A stretch of 64,000 bases of DNA, taken from the NCBI RefSeq assembly GCF_001411555.2, contig NC_049916.1:27050558-27114557 (forward strand). Direction: 5' to 3'. Shown here one piece after another: positions 48,150 to 59,795 of this stretch. A program made the translations under genes and the position numbers. Position 1 is the first letter of the stretch, and each line of letters starts with the position of its first letter. The notes beneath the pieces were generated by a model. The model saw nothing but the letters and a program-made list of their open reading frames with translations. It had not been told where the DNA came from and did not search any database. This DNA is from Juglans regia (taxonomy: Eukaryota > Streptophyta > Magnoliopsida > Fagales > Juglandaceae).

Positions 48150-49241
48150 AAATTACCAGCTTTGATAATCACCTTTTTAAATTATAAAAAAAATTACAAT
48201 TGATCCATTTTCTATTTTAAAGATAAAACTATCCTTGAAAAATGAAAATTAAAAAAAAAAATCCATTTATTCGATATTAAGAAATGATAGTTGTAGTCGT
48301 GAGTGTGCAAACATTGTACAATCACTTTAAAAAAAATGAATAAATACGATATCTATATAAAAAAATTTAATTTTTTAATAATGAATCATACTTTTTTTAA
48401 AGTAACTATATAATATTTACGCACTCCACGATTGTATGTAACATAACTTTTCAATATTTAGGTATGATTTTATACGTTTAACTATTCATATTTTTCTTTT
48501 CAAAAAGAAAAAAATGAAAAAGAAAAAAGAGAAGAACGAACGTTTGAAGCAATTAAAATCTCCGATTTCATTTTCAACAACCTAGCTTATAACTCTTACA
48601 GAAGATCACCATTACGCATTATGTATAGTCCACATCTATCCATCACGCGGCGAATCAAATTATAAATAAATAAAAATAGTACTTGTGACTATTCATGTAG
48701 AACTACGTACTACCCCACAGCTGTTCCCTTCGGTACTGTCCTTCACCCTCGAATTACGTCCAAAAAGGAGACCCTTCTTTCCTTTCCAATTAAGTTCCGC
48801 TCCCATCTAACACATTCAGATTATTAGTTGGGCATATTTTTCTTGACAAATTATAACATGTTTGCGTGAACACAACACTCTTCTTTCTCTTTTGTCTCAG
48901 TTAAGAGTGTGAAACTTGCATGTTTTAAATGTTGCTACCTTTGCTTTTCATGTAAAGATAAAAATTGAAACAAAATGATTTTAGATGAAATAAGATGATT
49001 TTAAATGAGATAAGATGATTGTTACTACCTTCGCTTTCCATGTAGAGAAAGTAAATGAGTTTTTGATGAAAACAACGCTTTCCATGTAGAGAAAGTAAAG
49101 GAGTTTTGATGAAAACAATCATGAATTGACGATGTATAACCTAAGGCGAAAAGGGAACCTGACACGCAAAGACACAATTGTAGAAGACAAATAGGTATAA
49201 TGGTGGTGTAGAGTTTTGGCATTAGAAAATTACAAAATAAT
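48150..49241. repeat. Segmental duplication, right unit (first part)
   Basis: This is collinear with 43345-44135. A palindromic MITE at about 48285-48460 (GTCGTGAGTGTGCAAACATT at left, CACTCCACGATTGTATGTAA at right) is absent from the left unit. Confidence 0.75.
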
Positions 49242-52138
49242 TGTAACGTCCTGGTTCTGGAAGTCTAAAAAGAGTTAGCTCTTATTACCTAATATCATCT
49301 CCAATATCACAATTATAAAATTCAGTAAATTTTATAAAATATTAACTTATTTGGTCAACCAAAATATCCATGTTCATTCATAGGGATATCAAAGAAATTT
49401 GCAATAACATAAATTAAACACTCTCCAAAGATTCGAAAATATCATTAACCCAACAAATCAAAATATCTGAAAATAATCAATTTATTAACTATGACTCTCA
49501 AATAAGTACTTGTACCATCGGCACTTATTCTTCAACGATCATTACACCTTATTAAAACTCTCTACTCTTGTTCTTAAGGAGAACTATCAAAATTATCTGA
49601 AAAATGTTTGGAGATAAGAGTTGAGTTATCAACAACTCAGTAAGCAGAGAACATATACTAGTGTGTAAACATGAGCAGTTACAAATATTGGAATGCAGAA
49701 CAAAACATTTTTTTTTTATTTTCAGAATGCAGAGTCAGAACATGTTATCAAAAATATCAGAACGAAAGTTCAAAAATATTCATAATCAAAATCCTTTTGT
49801 TATAGTATAAACTGAAACATCACATCTTATCTTATCATATCAGAACAGATATCATGTTTAACCCCCGTGGTAGAGTTGTGCAAACCTCGGCGGCCAACCG
49901 ACCAGAAACAAAATGTGAATATTCCTTTTATTATTTTCGGAGCCCGAGTGTGCACACAGCAAAGACCACGCAGAAAACCACTTTGCTTCCAAAGTGGATG
50001 CACCGGAAACAGAAATATTAGTACCAACCAGAACAAATGCCACAGTTTTACACCCGTGGTAAGGTCAGAACGGAACAGAAACATAAATAGAATGTTATGC
50101 CAGAAGTTTTCAAAAATCACATCATATCATATCAGAGTACAGAACATCTTCAGAACAGAACATAATCTTATCACAAAAACATATTTTATGTACAAAGTTT
50201 CATATTCACTCTCTTTTACACAGTTCAGAAACAGAATGCCAAAATAGCTCATGTATGCACCAGTCATGCCAAAAAATACTTTATTCTTATACAGAATTTC
50301 ATGAGTAATACAAAACAAATAATTGAGATTATTTCAAATTTCTTTTCATAACAAAGCATGCATGTTTTTCATAAAATACACCCCAGATCATTTTATTTTA
50401 TGCAAAATCTAATATAGGAATCCCGTTTACCTGGACTTCTTAATTTTTTAGAATTTTCCCACAACAATGCTGAACGAATATTAATCGTCACCTATAAAAT
50501 AATCACGTAGTCTCATAAATTTTCAATCAAACACGTATATCAATACTTAGACCTGAAATACTACATAAGCTAATTTTCCTTAAAAGAATCAATTTACAAC
50601 TCTTACATCTCTAAAATATAATCACTTCCCAAATTACCTCGATATCAATTAACGCTTCCGACTTATATATTAATATGATTATTAATTAGATCCAAAGAAA
50701 ATATGAATATCATTTAACAAAAGAAAAAAAAAACCTTTATTTTAATGTAGTCCAATATAGAAATTGGTATCTCTGGAATATAATCCAATTAAACACAATT
50801 TACTTTAAATAAAACACCATATGCACAAAATATAAATTTTTGAGACTTAAAATAAATTAAAAAAAAAAAAAAAAATTTGCCATGAATTTATGCTAAGGAT
50901 AAAAAAATGTAATTAAAAACTCTTAGTAGTTTTATAATTGGAAAGGCAAAATTGTAAAAACACTTAAAAGGAGTATGAGATGTGCTACGTATATACTATA
51001 AACCATAAATAAAGCCTTGAAGGCATTTCCGTAATTACAAGGAGATCATGAGTTATTTGAAAAAAACTAATATTACGTAACAGGGCCATGCATACCGAAA
51101 GCTATGTGCAGCGGTGGCTTGGGTGGAAGTCTACGATGGCACAACTGGGGGTGGAGGCAGGTCACGTGCTGGAAGAGAGAGAAGGTTAGAGGGAGAAACA
51201 CGGTAAGAGACAGAGAGAGAGAGAGAGAGCGAGCTCGGCGTGAGAGAGAATAGAAACTCACCGTGAGGTAGCGATGCATGCGACGATCTGGGGTTGGGCG
51301 TCGACCAGGGCAGCTTTCGAAGATGAAGGCTCGTCTTTCGGCATCTTCTAATGGCAGTGGCATTGAAGTGGAAGGGGCTAACGACGTGGCTCATGGTGGG
51401 GATGCTTTCCCTATTTTGGCGTGCAAAAATATAGCCCTTTACGTCCAAAGCTTATCGGCAGCTAGGTACGGAGGTGCAGGGTATAACAGCGGCAATCACG
51501 ATGGTGGTGCAGGGATGGCGCTGTGGGGGGTTGTAACGTAGAGGCAGCAGTGATGCACAAGATTAAGCTTACGTGAGGGTGTTGGACGACAAATGGGAGT
51601 GCAAAGATGACTCCGTGTGTGGCTGTGCTAGCAGGTATTGAGAGGCAGCGACAGCGATTGCATGGAGGTTGTGGAGGGTGGCGGCTTTAGAGCACGAGAG
51701 AGATGGGGGAGGAGATGACAACACTATTTTGGGTTTTCTTCATGCACGAAGGATGTGAATATATAGGTGATTGAAAGACCAAAAATAAAACCCTAGACAT
51801 GAGAGAAAGAGACATGCATGAAGTGAAAAAGAAACGGAATGTGGAGTCTAAAAAAAAAAAATCACAGGTTTGGACTTTTTCTTAAGTGGGTCACAACTCA
51901 AATTCTAAAAAAATAATTAAACTTGTCCCAGAAAATTCTCGGCTCAATACTCACCTTGGCCTTTTAGAGAAAACTTAATTACCAAGTCCAAAAAAATCAT
52001 AATCGGTCAAGACAAAGATTTTAAGCCTGTAGTCTAAATAAAGAAAAATATTTAAAAAAAATAACTAGGCTCTTCATTCGTCTAAATCAGAAAACAAAAT
52101 TTTTATAAAATTGTTTGTTGCTACACCCGGGTGTTACA
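49242..52138 (-). mobile_element. Probable Ty3/gypsy solo LTR, 2.9 kb, with 5-bp target duplication
   Basis: ATAAT flanks it on both sides (49237-49241 and 52139-52143). On the minus strand it starts TGTAACACCCGGGTG and ends CCAGGACGTTACA, a TG...CA pair typical of plant gypsy LTRs. The uninterrupted target is present at about 44131-44140 in the paralogous unit. The minus strand has a CT microsatellite (plus-strand GA at about 51213-51231) and a region with GAGTTGTTGATAACTCAACTC near 49640. No gag or pol is present, so a solo LTR is the best reading. The open frames within are short and unrecognised. Confidence 0.78.
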
Positions 52139-53550
52139 ATAATATAGTTTGAGTTTTTTTTTTGATAAGTCAGTTTGAGTTTCTTTTAAGGGGCCTCATT
52201 TTTTTTCTTTAATAAGATATATATAATTCTCCAAAACGCTTCTACCTATGATTGATGGTTAATAATAGACTTTTCTGCATCAATCATACAATATGGAAAG
52301 CTCGCTTGTTGTGTTGGTATTAGGTATATCGACTGTCCTTTAAAAACCACACCATAGGCAGCTGCCACAGAATGAAGGCGTGGTAACCATACTCTCAGCC
52401 ACTAAAGCTATTTGGGGTCCCATCTTCCTTATCCCTATCACTGTTAGGTCGCAGAATTTTGTGTTATTTCCCTTTGTCTGTTCCTTTCATTCAACAGTCC
52501 CAGAGAGCACCTTCAGTACTGTTAAGGTTTGCTATCATAATAATAATAATAATAATAATAATAATATACACTCAAATATATGTGTGTGAGTGTCAGTGTA
52601 TTACGCCATAAACATGAAATTAGAGGATGGTGGTCTAATGAACAGCTAGAAGGATATGGTTAAAGAAGTCATTATTAGTGAAAGGAAAATGATAGGAATC
52701 TTGTTTGGGGATCTCGCTCATTTCTCTGTTTCCAAAATTTTTTTTTGAGTTTTTTTTTTTTTTTTTTTTATATATATAGTAATTAAGAAAATATTATTTA
52801 ATAATATTGTGAGTTTTTTTCTTTTTTAAAAAATACTTAAAAGTGTTAAAAAAATTATATGAAAAAAATATAAAATATTATTAAATAAAATTTTCTTAAT
52901 CACTACGTAAAAAAACTAAAAACAAAAAATGGGAACGGAAAAATGGACGTGATACCTAGCATTACCCTCAGTGAAATTATATATATTTTTGTTTTTTTTT
53001 TAAGATTAAAAATGTTAAAAAAATACTTTAAAAATAATAAATTTATAACTAATGGTATGTCGAGCACCATCCCCAATATAATAGGAAGAGATATGTTAGT
53101 TGCAATTATGAGTGTGTAAGTGCAGCACAATCAATTTAAAAAATATATAAATAAATATGAGACTCATAAGAAAAGAAAATTAATTTTTTAATAGTAGATC
53201 TTATTCTTTTTCAAAATGACTGTACGGCGCTTGCACACTCTACGACTGTATGTAGCATTATTATTATTTTTTATTTAATAATTAAGAAAATGACTATTAA
53301 TGTATTGATATTTTTTTATATTTTTTAAAAATATTTTAAAATAATAAAAATATATGAATAAAAAAAAATGAAAATGCCAATTTCACGTCACTTGGTGCTA
53401 CTCGGGCGGAGTAAAAAGGACCTACTTCTGTGGTGCAATTCAATGGGGAAAAAGGACAGCAACAGCCAGCTTTATGAAAGGGCCACCGATGGTGAAGGTC
53501 TGGATCAGGATTTAGGATATGCTCACCATTCGGTCCATTTCTATCAGTGC
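52139..53550. repeat. Segmental duplication, right unit (second part), with MITEs
   Basis: Collinearity with 44136-44940 resumes (AATATAGTTTGAG; TTCTCCAAAACGCTTCTACC; GGGCCACCGATGGTGAAGG; GATATGCTCACCATTCGG). An (AAT)n microsatellite lies at about 52537-52564. MITE-like insertions lie at about 52675-52970 and 53085-53275. No dioxygenase exons follow, so this unit ends before the gene. Confidence 0.72.
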
Positions 53551-54539
53551 TCTAAAAAAACTGCCTTAATATAGCAAAAAGTTAAAGATTTACCATTTTT
53601 TTCAAAAAAAGAAAAGAAAAATGGATCTCCAAGTCAGAGTCAGGCCCCCAAAAAAAAAAAAAAAGTTTTTGGCTATATCAGTAATTAAAAAGAGGAAGGG
53701 GGAAACGGCTCGAAATGGATCTCTCTCCAAGTTGCATGAGTTAACAGGAAGACAAACTCTCCTAATACGATGGGGACCCAAAGACCAAACTCTATTGACT
53801 CAAGACGCATCTGCATTATTAACAGAGAATCATCTCTCAATGAAAGCACAATCAAGTTATTGCTAACAGACTGAATATTTATTGGTCTTTTTATGTGGTC
53901 AACTACTGGCTGGACTGAGGTGCCTTTTTTTTCTTCTTTTTTTTTGTCAATCCGAACTAAAATGTGATCCTGATCATGGAAGTAATTCACTCACTCGGTT
54001 TTATTTTTTGTTAGTTACTCATAGTTTTTTGTTTTCTATCAAGTGGTAAACATGGACGATTAATGCATACCAAAGCAAGTAATTATGCTAACAAATCATT
54101 GGGGCTACATAGGCTTCAGTATTAAATACGAACTCATAAATCAATGCGAGTTGATTAAGGAGAGGCATTTCCACTGTAGAGCATCCAGATCCACTAGGAT
54201 CATGGTCCTGGAACAGTACTGAATATCCCATTCTTTATACACAGATATCTGAAATCCAAAGCTAAAGAGCAAAGACATGGAACCGATATGATCCAAAAAC
54301 AGTGCCTACCACTCCCATTACTTTGTAAAGGGGCCATGAAATTCTGCTAGGAAGCGAAAATTCTGGACAATTCCAAGCTTACCGCGTGGGATTTTTCCAT
54401 TTTTTTTTTTCCGTCAGTCTTGTGTCTTTCTGGTTGTTCCGTCCTTGTGCTTGTGATCAGTTTTTAGTTCTCCTTCTGTTTTGGAGGCTCTTTCCTGATA
54501 AAATCCTGCTCGGTTTTCTTGATAATTTGTGTTTTCATC
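53551..54539. other. Intergenic region upstream of NPH3
   Basis: No gene is visible. The last part is presumably the promoter and 5' UTR of NPH3. The open frame at 53621-53866 starts in a poly-A stretch and matches nothing I know. Confidence 0.45.
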
Positions 54540-57500
54540 ATGTGGGAATCAGAGAGCGAGTCAGTTGATGGCCGAGACTATGGGAATAGCGTTCTTACCT
54601 CAAGCAAGCATGGGGTCAAGACTGACGGATTTGAGCTAAGGGGCCAGTCTTGGTATGTATGAATGAAGACCGAGTATATTTAATTACAGGGATGAGAACC
54701 AAAGTTAAAGATAGAGGTTTAGTTTCTTAATGCTAGTAAATATATGTTTTTGGAACAATTAGAAGGTCTAGAGATTGTGAGCTTCGGGTAAATTAACCAA
54801 TAATCTTGGTATATAGTTAATTCATCCACAATAATCTTGCTACAGTTTTTCTAGTATGCTATGAATTTTCCTCCATTCTGAAGCATGCGGTGGGTTTTTT
54901 CATTTATGTAGGTATGTCGATACTGATATTCCTAGTGATCTTCAAGTTCAAGTTGGGGATGTTTATTTCCACTTGCACAAGGTAGCTAATTTTTTAATTT
55001 TTATTTCCTTCCGACCCAGATGTTTAAAATTATACTTCTTGTAGCTTTGAAAATGAAGTTTACTAGTGATAACGCATGTATTTGCATGTATTTAATTCGT
55101 ATCTCTCTTTTGATTCTCTCTTTCTTTTGTTGGATAAGTATCCCTTGCTTTCTCGGAGTGGAAAGGTGAACAGGATCCTATATGAATCAAGAAACCCGGA
55201 ATTGAATAAGATTGTGCTGGATGAACTACCTGGTGGATCTGATGCTTTTGAGTTAGCTGCAAAATTCTGCTATGGAATTGCTGTTGATCTAACAGCAACC
55301 AACATCTCTGGCCTGAGATGTGCTGCAGAGTACCTTGAAATGACAGAGGACTTGGAAGAAGGCAATCTTATATTCAAAACCGAAGCATTTCTAAGCTATG
55401 TTGTTTTATCTTCATGGAGAGACTCAATAGCAGTGTTGAAAAGCTGCGAGAAGCTCTCGCCATGGGCAGAGAACCTTCAAATTGTGCGAAGGTGCAGCGA
55501 GTCTATTGCTTGGAAGGCTTGTGCCAATCCAAAAGGAATAAGATGGGCATATACTGGAAAGCCCCCAAAAGATTCCAGCTCAAAATGGAATGACATGGAC
55601 TCCAGTCCCAGTAGAAATCAGCAGGTTCCTCCTGATTGGTGGTTTGAAGATGTTTCTCTCCTTAGGATTGATCACTTTGTCAGGGTCGTCACAGCAATTA
55701 AGGTTAAAGGAATGAAATTTGAACTGATTGGAGCTGCGATAATGCACTATGCAGCCAAATGGCTTCCAGGCCTGATAAGTGATGCAGCAGGGGCAGGAGA
55801 CGAAGGAATTAGCAATGGCAGAAACATTAATACAGGTAGTATCAGCAGTAGTTGGAGGGGCGGGCTCCATATGATTGTGGCAGGAACTAAAGATGAGCTT
55901 TCTACTGTTCAGGCCAAAGATCAGCGGATGATCATTGAAAGCCTCATCAGTATAATTCCCCCACAGAAGGATAGTGTCTCATGCAGCTTCCTGCTTCAGC
56001 TGTTGAGAATGGCAAACATGTTGAAAGTGGCTCCTGCTTTGGCAACTGAATTGGAGAAACGAGTGGGAATGCAGTTTGAACAGGCTACATTGGCAGATCT
56101 TCTTATCCCTTCTTACAGTAAAAGTGAGACAATGTACGATGTGGATCTTGTTCAGAGACTTCTGGAGCATTTTCTAGTTCAAGAACAGATGGAAAGTTCA
56201 AGTCCGAGCAGACAATCCTTTTCTGACAAATCCATGTATGAAGGTAGTCACAGGGTTGCTAACCCAAACGCTAAGATGAGAGTGGCAAGGCTTGTTGACA
56301 GTTATCTTACAGAGGTGTCCAGAGATAGAGACCTCTCCCTCACAAAGTTCCAGGTGCTGGCCGAAGCTTTGCCTGAATCTGCAAGGACCTGTGATGACGG
56401 ACTTTACAGAGCAATTGATTCATACCTCAAGGTAATTCCTTATTTCTAAAGTTACTCTTGTAAGCAAAAAAAGAAAAAAGAAAAAGAAAAAAAAGGAACT
56501 GCTGGGTCGGTTGATGAGCCACCCAAAAAACAAAAAGAAAATATCCCACAATAGAGAAGGTTCCTCACCTGTGAATTTTGTGCACAAATGAAGTTCCTTT
56601 TGCTTTGAAGTGTATGACAGATGTGCATGCTTGATTAGTGTTATAAGTATGACTAAAGGACAAACTTTCCCGCTTCTTTGCAAAGTTGGAACAGATGAAC
56701 TCCAAAATTCATTCGCATTGTTATAGTTGAAGTCTTTAACATGGATAAGTGTTATAGCAAGAAATATGTTTTGTATGTATGCAGCAGCATCATCAAGATG
56801 CCAGTAATGCCATGTTTTTGCTTGTGACATGCATATTATGAGATCCATGAACATGTATGTATAGCATACCAAATTTATGTATCCATGAAGTCTTTAACAT
56901 GCAGAAGTGTTATAGCAAGAATATGTTTTGTATGCATGCACCATCAAGATGACAGTAATGCAATGCTTTTACTTGTGACATGCATATTATGAGATCCATG
57001 AACATTTATGTATAGCACACCAAATTTATGTATCCATGAAGTCTTTAACATGCAGAAGTGTTATAGCAAGAATATGTTTTGTATGTATGCATCATCAAGA
57101 TGCCAGTAATGCCATGCTTTTACTTGTGACATGCATATTATGAGATCCATGAACATGTATGTATAGCATACCAAATTTATGCATCCATGAAGACTTTAAC
57201 ATGCAGAAGTGTTATAGCAAGAATATGTTTTGTATGTATGCATCATCAAGATGCCAGTAATGCCATGCTTTTACTTGTGACATGCATATTATGAGATCCA
57301 TGAACATGTATGTATAGCATACCAAATTTAGTGAAATGAACATAAAAACTAATAATAGTACTTGCTATTATAATTCTGGTAGTCTAACATCGTAACAGGC
57401 CCATCCAATGCTTTCTGAGCATGAAAGGAAGCGACTTTGCCGTTTGATGGATTGCCAGAAGCTCTCGATTGATGCATGCATGCATGCTGCCCAAAATGAA

Positions 57501-57944
57501 AGGCTTCCATTAAGAGTCGTGGTGCAAGTCCTCTTCTCTGAGCAGCTAAAGATAAGCAATACAATAGCCAACAGTTCCCTGAAAGAAGGTGGTGAATGTT
57601 ACTACCAACCATCTCTTTCAAACCGGAAATCACTACTTGAAGGGACTCCACAATCATTCCAAGAAGGATGGACAACCGCCAAGAAAGACATTAACACTCT
57701 CAAGTTTGAGCTCGATAGCGTGAAAACCAAGTACAATGGGCTTCAAAATGACATGGAGAATCTGCAGAGACAATTCGATAAATTGGTGAAGCAGAAACAG
57801 ACGTCAGCATGGAGCAGTGGGTGGAAGAAACTAAGCAAATTTACGAAGATGACAGGTTTAGAAAACCAGAATAGTGGGCCTCAGCTCAACCCTGCAGAAC
57901 AGCCTAGAAAGACACCTAGAAGGTGGAGAAATTCAATATCCTGA
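54540..57944 (+). CDS. NPH3: NPH3 (root phototropism protein 3), BTB-NPH3 protein (four exons, 673 aa)
   Basis: This is the phototropin-interacting plasma-membrane scaffold required for phototropism and a presumed CUL3 ligase adaptor. The exons are 54540-54652, 54912-54981, 55139-56431 and 57399-57944, all GT-AG and in frame. The N-terminus is [20 protein letters not shown], as in NPH3. The BTB domain spans about residues 45-150 ([20 protein letters not shown]). The NPH3 domain runs from about 220 ([20 protein letters not shown]) to about 540, with [18 protein letters not shown]. The coiled coil is at about 586-626 ([20 protein letters not shown]). The end is RRWRNSIS, whose penultimate-region Ser is the 14-3-3 binding site described for Arabidopsis NPH3. 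It is shorter than Arabidopsis NPH3 because the Gly/Ser/Asn-rich linkers are compact. Intron 3 carries a minisatellite. Confidence 0.93.
56731..57330. repeat. Minisatellite in NPH3 intron 3 (four units of about 151 bp)
   Basis: The phrase AGTCTTTAACATG recurs at 56731, 56889, 57040 and 57191 (last copy AGACTTTAACATG). This gives periods of 158, 151 and 151 bp. Each unit also has GTGTTATAGCAAGAATATG, TGACATGCATATTATGAGAT and CCATGAACATGTATGTATAG. Units 2 to 4 are nearly identical; the first is most diverged. Confidence 0.9.
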
Positions 57945-58229
57945 TAGATTAGAGAGTTCCAGTTGCCAAAAATAGATACGTCCTTCATTTTGATCGTGTT
58001 CCAAAATTTCTTTCCTTCTGTTTCTTTTATTTGTGGGAGTCAATGGATCCTTCATTACATAGCAGCTATTTCTGAATACCCCTAGCTTTTAATTACTATA
58101 AGTTGATCAAAACCAGTATTTTGCCGAGTTTTTTGCAGTAATCTTAACATTGTTGATATAAACTACATTTGTGTCATTGTTGACATGTACTTTCACAACC
58201 ATGATATGATAGATTGAAGTAAGAATACA

Positions 58230-58264
<35 letters not shown>

Positions 58265-59548
58265 TGGAAATTACTGCCAATGTCCCCTCCCAACAATGAG
58301 CAGAACACACGAAAGCATGTCAATGTGCTGCAAAAAGGGATGTCATCGTCCACTGAGATTGTGGGCATGAGTCCCACCATCAATATTACAAAGCACAGAC
58401 ACGAACTGAAGTTTTCAAAAGTTCGCTTACTACACTTCATATAACTTTATCGACAGGAAATGACCAGATGCAAATGCCTTTTGGGATAGTTAGACCCACC
58501 GATGGCCCTATCAAGTACTTTTTACAAAAGATTGCTACAAATGCACTTAAAAAGAGGAAGGCTCATAGCCAGCGCCCCTCATGAGTCATGGCACCCATAC
58601 CTTTCACAAAGTACTCCATCAAGATTTCAATGATACGAGAAGTCCTTGCATGGACACATGCACTTTGGCTGCTGTATGTATTCTCTGCTTCCAAATTATT
58701 GAACTGTAGACAACTCGAGTTTCTGATGGAAAGCAGATTATTCTTTGTAATTCTTACTTAATGAGCTTTTTTATGTTACTTTTTGATGCACAGTGTACAA
58801 GATTCAATAATGTAATCTCGTCAAACATAGAAAGGAAAAAACATGATAAGATACTCCACTTTCGTTATCTTACACGGGAAAAGGCATTGCTGATGTAATA
58901 TGCAGACGATTTTGTCAGCAGACTAACAAGTCCCCAACCCAATTTCAGTAAGCACTAGCCCATGATGAACTCTAGGCTTTTACTTAATGGGATATTGTCC
59001 ATGCTTCTAAAATGATGCACAGTAGTCTGCACCAGGGGCAAGCCCAATACACTCCACCTATACCATTTGAAAAACCCATCATTCTCCCAATTATTAATAC
59101 GCTCTGCATTAGCCGAATTCCTTTGGGTTCCAGCATCTGCGCCTCATGTTTCATTTACTAGCACCAACTTCCAGTCATTGAGGTATTTTCCACATGCATG
59201 AAGTGCATTCACTTCTCTATCCATGTCACTACAAATTTGCCGAAATCTTGAGAAGTTTGGAGAGATGTGACTTATGAAGTTTTTATGTATAATACCCGAC
59301 TTAAGTGGTTTTGTTTCTTTTCTCCCTCTACTTCCGAATGATAACGTTATCTCACAGCTAGCTACGAAGACCTGGAAATAAATCTAAAACTTTGTTGCAG
59401 GTTGGCTTTTATGTTGGTTTCTGCTGTAACCATGGTCTTGAAACCTGAACAACATTAAAACAACCTGAGCATTATAAGCAACCTGAACAACATTAAAACA
59501 AACAAATAAATCAAGATCATTAAAAAGTCTTGCCTAAGAAGCTGCTTT
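57945..59548. other. NPH3 3' UTR and intergenic region
   Basis: A (TA)n(GA)n microsatellite lies at about 58230-58264. The remainder has near-average composition but no recognisable coding region on either strand. Confidence 0.45.
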
Positions 59549-59795
59549 TTTTTTTTTTTTTTTTAGAAGAGGACGGTACCCAAGTTTATTGATTGTCCTC
59601 ACTTGTGGCAGAGGAAAACCGTAGTTACAAATCAGACACCTGGAAATTACAAATATATTTAAATAGAAAACCCCAACCCAAACATGAGAAAGACTAGACA
59701 TTTTTAATCCTCAATACATTCTGGACCAGAAAAGAAAAAGAACAAGAAAAAAAACACTGCAAAGAAACAACTGACATAAACAAAATAGTAGGATA
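59549..59795 (-). mobile_element. 5'-truncated LINE 3' end
   Basis: Poly-T (about 59547-59564) is followed by TTGTGGCAGAGGAAAACCGTAGTTACAAAT and CTAGACATTTTTAATCC. This matches the 3' end of the LINE at 20556 (GGCGGAGGAAAACCGTAGTAACAAA; CTAGACATTTTACAG). Only the last 240 bases are present. Confidence 0.7.

Noticed and set aside
56731..57330. CRISPR-like array
   Set aside because: Units are about 151 bp, adjacent without unique spacers, and lie in a plant intron; this is a minisatellite.
57408..57944. Separate gene starting at the ATG in the last NPH3 exon
   Set aside because: It is in frame with and spliced to the main NPH3 exon; the phase-0 acceptor at 57399 gives the family's [13 protein letters not shown] sequence.
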